Assembly (NCBI GenBank): GCA_030149585.1
Contig: JASFBJ010000127.1
Span: 1 to 9,992 of the forward strand
From: Desulfobacterales bacterium
GTDB lineage: Bacteria > Desulfobacterota > Desulfobacteria > Desulfobacterales > JASFBJ01
DNA length: 9,992 nucleotides
Direction of reading: 5' to 3'
Numbering within the stretch: position 1 is the first letter of the stretch; the number at the start of each line of letters is the position of its first letter. The translations under genes were made by a program, and so were the position numbers. Shown one piece after another: positions 1 to 6,233 of the stretch. The notes under the pieces were generated by a model, which saw nothing but the letters and a program-made list of their open reading frames with translations, had not been told where the DNA came from and made no database searches.

Positions 1-4
1 AAAA

Positions 5-27
5 ACGGGTGATACGCTGTCACTCGT
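5..27 (+). repeat. Inverted repeat / hairpin 1 of the traL leader
   Basis: ACGGGTGA (5-12) pairs with TCACTCGT (20-27), giving 8 bp including one G-U, around a 7-nt loop. It is the first of four hairpins ahead of the operon. On its own it is short enough to be chance. Confidence 0.35.
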
Positions 28-29
28 TA

Positions 30-49
30 GATTCCTTGAGTTGGGAATC
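30..49 (+). repeat. Inverted repeat / hairpin 2 of the traL leader
   Basis: GATTCC (30-35) and GGAATC (44-49) are perfect complements around an 8-nt loop. The stem is short and is of interest only because it lies in a series with three others. Confidence 0.3.
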
Positions 50-80
50 AGTTATAAAGCAGGCCATCTTACTCGTGTGT

Positions 81-103
81 AGCGGCCAATTAATTGGCAC
101 GCT
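81..103. repeat. 14-bp perfect palindrome with extended arms
   Basis: GCCAATTAATTGGC at 85-98 is its own reverse complement. The flanks AGCG (81-84) and CGCT (100-103) also pair, with A99 bulged. A perfect dyad upstream of an operon can be the binding site of a dimeric regulator. As RNA it would be a hairpin, or part of a terminator for whatever lies upstream. No regulator gene is visible in the window to support the operator reading. Confidence 0.5.
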
Positions 104-112
104 GGAAAACCC

Positions 113-141
113 GGTATCCCGAATAAAATATTCGGGATGCC
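113..141 (+). promoter_or_regulatory. Strong 13-bp hairpin just upstream of traL
   Basis: GGTATCCCGAATA (113-125) pairs with TATTCGGGATGCC (129-141) around an AAA loop: 13 continuous pairs, one of them G-U. The next bases (GATAAATTTAAAA) lack a T-run, so this is not a standard intrinsic terminator on the + strand. It ends 11 nt before the AAGGA ribosome site of traL and 23 nt before its ATG. It could act as an attenuator, a processing or stability element at the 5' end of the operon mRNA, or the remnant of a terminator from an upstream gene. Confidence 0.6.
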
Positions 142-164
142 GATAAATTTAAAAGGAAATTGCA

Positions 165-440
165 ATGGAAAACAATTTACCACTCATTCCCCAGTATTTA
201 TCAGCCCCTTTACAGGTTTTGTGGTTCGAGCCGGATGACTTGGCAGTCTGCATACTCAGTTTTATGGTTGCATCTATTTTTAAAGGTTTTTTCTGGTTTT
301 TGATTTTGATTGGACCCTTTATTTATATGCGGCTTAAACTTAAATATCCCAAAAGTTTTTTAAAACATATGCTTTATTTCACAGGGATAAAAGAACTCAA
401 ATATTATCCGGCAATTTTTTACAAAAAATTTAACGAATAA
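165..440 (+). CDS. traL: TraL, F-type T4SS inner-membrane protein (VirB3-like)
   Basis: This 91-residue protein opens the visible operon. TraL-family proteins are short inner-membrane components of F-type T4SS, equivalent to VirB3, and are needed for pilus assembly. The N-terminus has the family layout: a short region with a Pro-Leu-Ile-Pro run and a -L--P-Q-LWF- stretch. A hydrophobic stretch at about residues 26-57 could form one membrane hairpin. A basic, aromatic C-terminal tail rich in Tyr and Lys follows. The length matches F TraL closely. The start is supported by AAGGA at 153-157, seven bases before the ATG. The identification rests on length, topology and its place directly before traE. 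The sequence of this family is poorly conserved. Confidence 0.85.
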   Translation: MENNLPLIPQYLSAPLQVLWFEPDDLAVCILSFMVASIFKGFFWFLILIGPFIYMRLKLKYPKSFLKHMLYFTGIKELKYYPAIFYKKFNE

Positions 441-447
441 AAAAAAC

Positions 448-1011
448 ATGAAATTAGACCTATTTTTACAAAAAACATCAAATTTATATGCTGAAAACCG
501 GCTTCTTAAATTTGTAGTCCTGGTTTTCGGAATCGCGGTGATTGTCAATAGCATTTTTTCGTATAAGGCGCTTCATTATCAGAAGATCGTCATATTACCT
601 CCGGTTGTTGACCGGCGGGTGGTCATCAGCGGAAATGACGCTAATGAAGATTATGTAAAACTTTTTGCCAGGTATTCCATGGGCCTGCTTGAAAACTACA
701 CCCCTATTTCTGTCCGGGCACAGTTCGATGAACTTTTAAAACTGGTTGCACCCTCTTTTTATCCTTCTTTTGAAAGCACCTTGGCTGATTTGGAGGCAAC
801 GGTAAAAACTTTGATGATCACCAGTGCCTTTTATCCTTTTAGGATCACTCTCAATAAAAAAGACAAAACAATCACTATTAGCGGAACTAAGAAGCAGTTT
901 ACCGGCAGCAGTATTGTGGATCGAGGTCAAAGTAAAACTTATAAAATAGGATATATAATTTCTAATGGAAGGTTTTTTATTAACGATTTTAAAGAAATCG
1001 AAACTAAATAA
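448..1011 (+). CDS. traE: TraE, F-type T4SS inner-membrane/periplasmic protein (VirB8-like)
   Basis: The product is 187 residues, close to F TraE (about 188). TraE is the VirB8-like component of F-type systems: a bitopic inner-membrane protein whose periplasmic domain helps assemble the channel and pilus. A short basic cytoplasmic segment comes first (residues 1-19, ending AENRLL), then one membrane helix at about 20-38 (FVVLVFGIAVIVNSIF). The periplasmic domain contains the family-like run KIVILPPVVDRRVVISG, a YMGLLENYTP-like helix (YSMGLLENYTP), and a C-terminal beta-rich part with a TISGTKKQF motif. The gene starts 7 bp after the traL stop with no convincing Shine-Dalgarno sequence (the upstream bases are nearly all A), so translation may be coupled to traL. 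Its last 47 nt overlap traK. Confidence 0.93.
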   Translation: MKLDLFLQKTSNLYAENRLLKFVVLVFGIAVIVNSIFSYKALHYQKIVILPPVVDRRVVISGNDANEDYVKLFARYSMGLLENYTPISVRAQFDELLKLVAPSFYPSFESTLADLEATVKTLMITSAFYPFRITLNKKDKTITISGTKKQFTGSSIVDRGQSKTYKIGYIISNGRFFINDFKEIETK

Positions 1012-2128
1012 AATTATTGTTGCTGTTATGACTTTAACTTTAATCAGCTTATCCGGCAGCCGGGCTGATGCGGCCTGGTCTATTCAGATTGGTATCTTCA
1101 AAAGCCTGGCAGGGTTGCAGTCTTTGTATAATACCCTTCCTGATAAGATAAAAAAAGACCTGTTGATCTGCCGCTCAGAAAACTATTATGCCGCTCAATA
1201 CGGCGCTGTAGAAAACAAAGGAGGGACAAAACAATTAATGTCTGTAGCTAAAAGTAACGGCCTGATGACTCCGGTGGCGGTTGAACTTAATACTGACCTT
1301 TGTTCATCTCCGGAGGTTATTTTTAACAAAATAATAAAAACTGCAGATCGGATAACCCTTTCTACGAAAAAACAAATAAAAATGCCCCCCATTCCAAAAA
1401 AACAGAGCCTGACATATAATCCCGATCAATTTTTCGGCCAGGCCGATACTCTGGTTTTGCCGGAAATTACAACAAAAGTGGTTTTAAGCAGTACAGATAT
1501 CAACCGTGTTACCTGCAGCAGCGGACTTATTAAAGATGTGGTCTATTCTAAAGAAAAAGGTCTAAGTGTTAAGATAAATAACACCAACGCTTTTATAAAA
1601 TTTTTGGTTACTAAAAAACGGAATGAATTGATCTATCCTACAAAACCGGTTGAGTTTTATTTTATTTGCGGCCCGGATGCGGCTGTTTATACGGTCATCG
1701 GGGTTCCGAAAAAAATACCGGCTCAAAATATCCAGCTATCCTCCAAGAAGAAAGGGATCAAAAAAAATATCTCTATTTTTAAAGGTATCCCTTTTGAAAA
1801 AAAGGTCTTAATGATCACAAAATATGCCTTTCAGGACGATATCCCGGACAGCTTCACGGTTAAGGCTGCCAATGATAAAAAAGACCTTTTCCGGGATCTG
1901 AATCTTTTTTTAAAAAGGACTGTTATCGCGGAAGGAGAAGGAATCGAACTAAAAGAATATCTGATTTCGATTAAGCCGGGCTCTTCCAGGCAAAAAATGA
2001 TTTTAGAGGAAAAATACTTCCTTTTGCCGGAAATTACCAAAAATCCCATGGGGATAACTCTGGAAAAGACAATACTGAACAAAGGAGAAACCGGACGGCT
2101 TTTTATTGTAGAAAACCAGGACAGGTGA
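965..2128 (+). CDS. traK: TraK-like secretin-family protein with an added N-terminal SPOR-like domain
   Basis: At 387 residues this is much longer than F TraK (about 242). Residues 8-36 form a signal peptide: basic KKSKLNK, a hydrophobic core, and a site near RADA/AW. Residues 38-106 look like a SPOR domain: a WSIQIGIF beta strand, a helix, then NYYAAQYGAV, a second helix (TKQLMSVAKS) and the closing strand GLMTPVAV. SPOR domains bind glycan strands of peptidoglycan. After a linker, residues 160-387 match the TraK/secretin-like domain: ADTLVLPE, VVLSSTDINRVTCSSG, DVVYSKEKG, and DDIPDSF, which corresponds to the DIPDG-type motif of F TraK. TraK sits in the outer-membrane core with TraV and TraB. 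The start is uncertain. ATG965 lies 47 nt inside traE, with AGGA at 948-951 somewhat far upstream. The next ATG (1028) would leave no basic signal-peptide N-region. It sits between traE and traB, as in F. Confidence 0.88.
   Translation: MEGFLLTILKKSKLNKIIVAVMTLTLISLSGSRADAAWSIQIGIFKSLAGLQSLYNTLPDKIKKDLLICRSENYYAAQYGAVENKGGTKQLMSVAKSNGLMTPVAVELNTDLCSSPEVIFNKIIKTADRITLSTKKQIKMPPIPKKQSLTYNPDQFFGQADTLVLPEITTKVVLSSTDINRVTCSSGLIKDVVYSKEKGLSVKINNTNAFIKFLVTKKRNELIYPTKPVEFYFICGPDAAVYTVIGVPKKIPAQNIQLSSKKKGIKKNISIFKGIPFEKKVLMITKYAFQDDIPDSFTVKAANDKKDLFRDLNLFLKRTVIAEGEGIELKEYLISIKPGSSRQKMILEEKYFLLPEITKNPMGITLEKTILNKGETGRLFIVENQDR
1076..1282 (+). other. SPOR-like domain region within traK
   Basis: Codons 38-106 of traK encode the pattern typical of SPOR (sporulation-related repeat) domains. 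There are two helix-strand units: a first strand with aromatic-S-I-Q-I-G-x-F, and a second half beginning Y-Y-x-x-Q-Y-G. A helix and a closing hydrophobic strand follow. SPOR domains usually bind septal or denuded glycan strands in the periplasm. The call is by eye from sequence pattern, without a profile search. Confidence 0.7.
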
Positions 2129-2132
2129 AGGA
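2128..2132 (+). promoter_or_regulatory. Ribosome binding site that decides the traB start
   Basis: AAGGA lies seven bases before ATG2140. The alternative in-frame GTG at 2125 overlaps the traK stop but would sit upstream of this site, so ATG2140 is preferred. Confidence 0.7.
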
Positions 2133-2139
2133 AACAATA

Positions 2140-3321
2140 ATGCTGAACAATATTAAAAAAAAATGGGCAAAACTTAATCCCAAAAAACAAAAAAAGATCA
2201 CTTTTCTTGCTGTGGGTATATTTATGATAATTTTCTGTGCTCTGGGATGGCACAGCCGGGTTAAACACAGGGTTAAAAAACCGGAGCATGGGGTTCAAAG
2301 TACAGAAAAAATTAAAAAAATTGATTTAAACACCCGTTTAATTAAAGAGAGCCTAATTACAGAAACCAGAAATCGGATCAATATACAGGACAAAATTATA
2401 GGTGATCTTAAAGAAGAAATAAAGCTGTTAGCTCAAAAAAACAATCTGGATGGTGCAGTAAACCAGAAAATAAAAACCGGTTCAATACCTTCGCCGCGTA
2501 TTTCTGTTCCTATTAAAACTAAAAAAGCATTTACACCTCTTCCTCCGCCGCCGTCATTTGATCAATCCGGCTTTAACCCGGAGGTTCCGGAGGATTTGAT
2601 GATTGGCGGGATAACCACGGTCAGTAACAATACAACGGTTAATCAGGAGACAGAAGATGGTAAAAAAAAACTCAAAATTTATTTACCCCCTTCTTTTATG
2701 GAGGCGACTTTACTCTCCGGAGTGAGAGCCCCCACAACCTCGGCCGGTAAAAACAATCCCATTCCAATTCTATTTAGGATCAAAGATTTAGCTGTTTTGC
2801 CCAACAAGGTTAAAGGGGATTTAAAAGGTTGTTTTGTAATCAGCGAAGGGACCGGCAATTTAGCAGATGAACGTGTCCATGTAAGACTCCTCACCCTTTC
2901 ATGCGTCTCTAAAAAAGGAACTGCTGTTATAGATCAGCAGATCAAAGGTTTTGTTATGGATGAAGACGGGATTGTTGGACTGGACGGTACTGTGGTTGCC
3001 AAAATGGGAGCTATGTTAGCCCGCAGCGCCCTGGCAGGTGCCCTGGGTGGTATTGGGGATGCTGTACAGAGTTCAACTGTCGATTACCAGACCACCCCCC
3101 TGGGAACTCAGCAGATGTTCTCCTCGGATGATGCAAGCAATATAGCACGCAGTGCTGTTGGGGGTGCCCTTGTAGGGGCTTCGAAAGATTTTCAGAAATT
3201 TTATCTGCAGTTAGCCGAACAGACCATGCCTATTATTGAGGCTGGAGCTACTAAAACCGTCACACTTGTAATCAGCGAAGGTGTTAGTCTGGAGGTTAAA
3301 GAAACAAATATTCTTCAATAA
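2140..3321 (+). CDS. traB: TraB, F-type T4SS core-complex protein (VirB10-like)
   Basis: TraB spans the envelope and links the inner-membrane channel to the TraK/TraV outer-membrane complex. The 393-residue product is somewhat shorter than F TraB (about 475). A basic N-terminus and one membrane helix (residues 20-37, FLAVGIFMIIFCALGW) are followed by a charged, probably coiled-coil segment (about 62-100). Next is a proline-rich linker (PLPPPPSF, 133-140). The TraB/TrbI (VirB10-like) domain runs from about 183 (LPPSFMEATLLSGVRAPT) to the end. It has Cys231 and Cys255 flanking the RVHVRLLTLSC strand and a long Ala/Gly-rich segment at about 288-345. That segment corresponds to the VirB10 antenna inserted in the outer membrane. 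An alternative GTG start at 2125 would add five residues. It begins 11 bp after traK and is followed 13 bp later by traV. Confidence 0.95.
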   Translation: MLNNIKKKWAKLNPKKQKKITFLAVGIFMIIFCALGWHSRVKHRVKKPEHGVQSTEKIKKIDLNTRLIKESLITETRNRINIQDKIIGDLKEEIKLLAQKNNLDGAVNQKIKTGSIPSPRISVPIKTKKAFTPLPPPPSFDQSGFNPEVPEDLMIGGITTVSNNTTVNQETEDGKKKLKIYLPPSFMEATLLSGVRAPTTSAGKNNPIPILFRIKDLAVLPNKVKGDLKGCFVISEGTGNLADERVHVRLLTLSCVSKKGTAVIDQQIKGFVMDEDGIVGLDGTVVAKMGAMLARSALAGALGGIGDAVQSSTVDYQTTPLGTQQMFSSDDASNIARSAVGGALVGASKDFQKFYLQLAEQTMPIIEAGATKTVTLVISEGVSLEVKETNILQ

Positions 3322-3326
3322 AAGGA
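3321..3326 (+). promoter_or_regulatory. Ribosome binding site that decides the traV start
   Basis: AAAGGA overlaps the last base of the traB stop codon and lies eight bases before ATG3335. The longer in-frame reading from 3281 would place 18 non-signal residues before the lipoprotein leader, so ATG3335 is the better start. Confidence 0.75.
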
Positions 3327-3334
3327 TTTTTAAA

Positions 3335-3727
3335 ATGAAAAAAATTATTATCCTCCTCTGTGCAGGCTTTATTTTATCAGGATGCAGTATATTCAATCCT
3401 TACAAATCAGAATTTCAATGTCCTGACACATATAAAGGTAAATGCGTTTCCACTACAAAAGCTTATGCAGAAAGCATAGAAGGTTCTGACAATATTTATT
3501 CAAAGCCACTGGATGATCTGGAATATAGTTACCGTGCCGGTCTTTACAGCAAACTTGCCTCCTTGATCGAGAAACCTGCAACTCCAGTGGTTCTTCCATC
3601 AAAGGTTATGCGGACACTAATCCTGTCTTATACAGGTTCAGGCAATGAACTGTATGGCTATCGATATGTTTATTTTTTTGCTACTGAACCGCAATGGATT
3701 ATTTCAACCACAAAGGAAATCGAATGA
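3335..3727 (+). CDS. traV: TraV, outer-membrane lipoprotein of the F-type T4SS core
   Basis: This 130-residue lipoprotein is the VirB7-like part of the outer-membrane core complex, where it anchors TraK and contacts TraB. The N-terminus is a lipoprotein signal (MKKIIILLCAGFILSGC) with lipobox LSGC and the lipidated cysteine at residue 17. The segment NPYKSEFQCPDTYKGKCVS is the TraV family signature, with two further cysteines. A downstream PSKVMRTLILSYTGSGNELYG...YVYF...PQWI stretch matches the conserved C-terminal beta region (R-x-x-I-x-x-Y ... Y-V-Y ... W-I). The protein is shorter than F TraV (about 171). It overlaps traC by four bases (ATGA at 3724-3727), so the two are probably translationally coupled. 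traP, trbD and trbG, found between traB and traV in F, are absent. Confidence 0.93.
   Translation: MKKIIILLCAGFILSGCSIFNPYKSEFQCPDTYKGKCVSTTKAYAESIEGSDNIYSKPLDDLEYSYRAGLYSKLASLIEKPATPVVLPSKVMRTLILSYTGSGNELYGYRYVYFFATEPQWIISTTKEIE
3712..3717 (+). promoter_or_regulatory. Ribosome binding site that decides the traC start
   Basis: AAAGGA inside the end of traV lies six bases before ATG3724. An in-frame ATG at 3694 would add ten hydrophilic residues and lacks such a site. Confidence 0.7.
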
Positions 3728-6228
3728 ACCTTTTTAAAAGAATACTTTTCGGCAATGGCGGCGGATTATTATTTGAAGATCTGCGTAAAATGACTTACCG
3801 GAATAAATTTTCTGATTTCCTCCCCTATCTTGCCTATGATTTTGAAAAAGATTTTTATTTTAATACAGATAATACAATCGGTTTTTTTTGGGAATGCAAA
3901 CCGCTGGTTTATGCTGGTGAGGATATATTCAACACCCTGCGCGGACTCTTTACCGCTGCTGTTCCCCACGGAAGTGTACTTCAATTTATGCTGTATGCTG
4001 ACCAGGAGATTAGACCAATACTCGATGAATACCGCTCTCTTAGGTCAAACAATAATGAAATAATTAATAAAACCACTGATCAAGTTTATAATTTTCTTAA
4101 ACAAGGTTCAAAACAGGGGATTAAAAGTCTTAAAAATATTCCCCTGCGAAGGTTTAGATTGTTTGTCTCTTTAAAAATGCCGCCTGTAAAAAAAGAGACT
4201 TCTTTAGGTTCAAAAGAAACCGCCTGGATGGATATTAAAGAATCGGTTGAAGAAATTCTCAGAGGCGCTTATCTCCAGCCGGTTAAAGCCAAACCTGATG
4301 TATTGATTAATATGCTTTTGAAATTATTTAATGATGATTGTCCTAATTATACCAATTACGATGTTAACAAACCAATCAAAAATCAGGTTATTCTCAGTGA
4401 AACTCCCATTAAATCCCTTTTTGACCGGATTGAAGCCGGTAATAAAATATTCAGATGTCTGACAGTCAAAAAATATCCCGAACAAGCCTCTCCCCTGATG
4501 ATGAATAAGCTGACCGGTGATATTTGGGGTCCACGGTCAGATACAAGTCAGTTAACCCAGCCGTTTTTTATTACCGTCAATCTTATTTACCAGGCCTTAA
4601 AGGTCAAGCTTCACTCCAAGTGTAATTTTCTCTTACAGCAACAGGCTGTGGGAAGTTTTGCTCCGAGTTTATTACGTAAAAAAGAAGAATACACATGGGC
4701 GGCCGGTGAAGTTGAACGCGGTACACCCTTTGTCAGGGTAATGCCGATCATCTGGACCATAGGCAACAGTGAAGAGAGTGCCAGGGAAAGTCTTCTTAGA
4801 AATAAAAGAATATGGGAATCCCAGGGATTTGTGATGCAGGAAGATAAGCTGATAAACAAAATTCTTTTTCTTTCCAGTCTCCCTTTTGGCCTTTTTAATG
4901 TTGATAAAAATACTGATTATATTGACCGTGATTTTATAATGAATGCCGATGCAGCGGCTTATTGTTTGCCGATCCAGGCCGATTTTGCCGGAAGCGGAGC
5001 CCCCCATAATATTTTTACGGGAAGAAAAGGGCAAATTATTAATCTGGATATTTTTGATCCCCGCGCTAATAACAACAACGCTCTGATTTGTGCTGAATCC
5101 GGTTCCGGCAAATCTGTTTTAACGAATTATTTTGTCAGTAATTATTATGCGGCAGGATCTATGATTCGTATTATAGACATAGGAGGTTCCTACAAAAAGC
5201 TATGCAAAATTCTGGGGGGAGTTTTTATTAATTTTACCAAAGATTCGGGAATAGTCCTCAACCCCTTTACCAATATTATTGATATAGACGACGATATTAC
5301 ATCTATCAGCGCAATCATCATTCAGATGGTTTATTCCGCCACTAAAGAGATCCCTGGTGAAACAGAGACAACCATTGTTAAAAATGCAATTCGTTATGCT
5401 TATACAAATTATGGTAACCAGGCTGATATTAATACTATTTATGACTATCTGATTAATTTTGCAAAATATGCTGATGAAGTCCTTGATTTAAATTGTAATG
5501 ACAATACGGAATGTATTGACAGTCTTAACTTGCAGGCTTCAAAGCTGGCTTTTAATCTCAGAGAGTTCACCAGCAGCGGTGTTTTTGGTAAATGGTTCAA
5601 TGGTCCGGCAACTCTTAATATTTCTCAGGATGATTTTGTAGTTTTAGAGCTTGAAGAACTTAAAAAACAGAATGATCTTTTTAATGTAGTTACTTTGCAG
5701 GTACTCAACTCTGTTACCCAGGATTTATATCTTTCCGACCGGAGCCGAAAAAGATTTATTATTTTTGATGAAGCCTGGCAGTTTTTTCGGGAGGGGTCAA
5801 TGCTGAAAAACGTGATTGAAGAAGGCTACCGCAGAGCCAGAAAATACGGAGGGAGTTTTACAACCATTACCCAGTCCCTCCTTGATTTAGAAATGTTTGG
5901 TGATATCGGCAATGTTATCAAAGAAAATTCAGCTTATAAATTTTATTTAGAGTCATCTGCTTTTGAAAAAGCCAGGGATAAGAAAATCATAGATTATGAA
6001 AATTTTCTGATGCAGATTTTAAAAAGCGTAAAAAGTCCCAAACCAAGGTATTCCGAAATTTTCATGGATACCCCTGCTGGAGCCGGAGTAGCCAGGCTGA
6101 CCCTTGATCCCTTTTCTTATTATCTTTATACCTCCGATGCCGGTGAAAACGCGGTCATTGAAAAGCTGGTTGCTTCCGGTAAAACCTATCTTCAGGCACT
6201 GGAGATAATGACAGAAAAACAGGGCTAA
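3724..6228 (+). CDS. traC: TraC, F-type T4SS ATPase (VirB4-like)
   Basis: This 834-residue cytoplasmic ATPase powers pilus assembly at the inner face of the membrane and is slightly shorter than F TraC (about 875). The N-terminal half carries the TraC_F_IV-type domain (FEDLRKMTYRNKFSDFLPYLAYD near the start). The C-terminal half is a RecA-like motor. Its Walker A is AESGSGKS (residues 457-464), followed by IRIIDIGGSYKKLCKILGG as in VirB4/TraC proteins. Walker B is RFIIFDEAW with the acidic pair D682/E683, and the TQS motif lies at 716-718. The first Walker A position is Ala instead of Gly, which is tolerated in P-loops. No frameshift or lost catalytic residue is visible. The gene overlaps traV by four bases and is followed 5 bp later by traH. 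In F, traW, traU, trbC, traN and traF lie between traC and traH. Confidence 0.97.
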   Translation: MNLFKRILFGNGGGLLFEDLRKMTYRNKFSDFLPYLAYDFEKDFYFNTDNTIGFFWECKPLVYAGEDIFNTLRGLFTAAVPHGSVLQFMLYADQEIRPILDEYRSLRSNNNEIINKTTDQVYNFLKQGSKQGIKSLKNIPLRRFRLFVSLKMPPVKKETSLGSKETAWMDIKESVEEILRGAYLQPVKAKPDVLINMLLKLFNDDCPNYTNYDVNKPIKNQVILSETPIKSLFDRIEAGNKIFRCLTVKKYPEQASPLMMNKLTGDIWGPRSDTSQLTQPFFITVNLIYQALKVKLHSKCNFLLQQQAVGSFAPSLLRKKEEYTWAAGEVERGTPFVRVMPIIWTIGNSEESARESLLRNKRIWESQGFVMQEDKLINKILFLSSLPFGLFNVDKNTDYIDRDFIMNADAAAYCLPIQADFAGSGAPHNIFTGRKGQIINLDIFDPRANNNNALICAESGSGKSVLTNYFVSNYYAAGSMIRIIDIGGSYKKLCKILGGVFINFTKDSGIVLNPFTNIIDIDDDITSISAIIIQMVYSATKEIPGETETTIVKNAIRYAYTNYGNQADINTIYDYLINFAKYADEVLDLNCNDNTECIDSLNLQASKLAFNLREFTSSGVFGKWFNGPATLNISQDDFVVLELEELKKQNDLFNVVTLQVLNSVTQDLYLSDRSRKRFIIFDEAWQFFREGSMLKNVIEEGYRRARKYGGSFTTITQSLLDLEMFGDIGNVIKENSAYKFYLESSAFEKARDKKIIDYENFLMQILKSVKSPKPRYSEIFMDTPAGAGVARLTLDPFSYYLYTSDAGENAVIEKLVASGKTYLQALEIMTEKQG

Positions 6229-6233
6229 AAAGA

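Larger units (their letters stand above)
2..82 (+). other. Possible 3' end of an upstream gene (26 codons and stop)
   Basis: One frame is open from the left edge and reads ...GDTLSLVRFLELGISYKAGHLTRV before a TAG at 80-82. The peptide is a plausible mix of hydrophobic and charged residues, and a strong inverted repeat begins at the stop, as is often seen after genes. I do not recognise it as part of any transfer protein. It does not resemble the hydrophobic C-terminus of an F pilin. A second frame is also open to about 147 but has a less protein-like composition (several Cys, Trp and Ser). The same bases form two hairpins, so this may be untranslated leader. Low confidence. Confidence 0.2.

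Noticed and set aside
36..58. TTGAGT and TATAAA as a sigma-70 promoter
   Set aside because: The gap between the two boxes is about 11 bp, far below the 16-18 bp needed, and no better -35 was found.
5..80. tRNA or tRNA-derived attachment site
   Set aside because: Hairpins 1 and 2 do not fit a cloverleaf: there is no 7-bp acceptor stem, no T-loop motif and no 5-bp/7-nt anticodon arm.
94..110. TTGGCACG resembling the -24 half of a sigma-54 promoter
   Set aside because: The required GC of the -12 element is not at the correct spacing (the bases there are AA), and the match overlaps the palindrome arm. Only half of the site is present.
113..150. Intrinsic terminator
   Set aside because: The stem is excellent but is not followed by a T-run on the + strand. 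On the - strand only four Ts follow at a short distance. Kept as a regulatory hairpin.
1831..2298. 155-codon antisense open frame across the traK-traB junction
   Set aside because: It is Phe/Ser/Lys-rich as expected from the complement of AT-rich coding sequence, overlaps two well-supported genes, and shows no domain pattern.
4672..5034. 120-codon antisense open frame inside traC
   Set aside because: It lies wholly opposite a strongly conserved ATPase gene, has no ribosome site, and its composition is that of a shadow frame.
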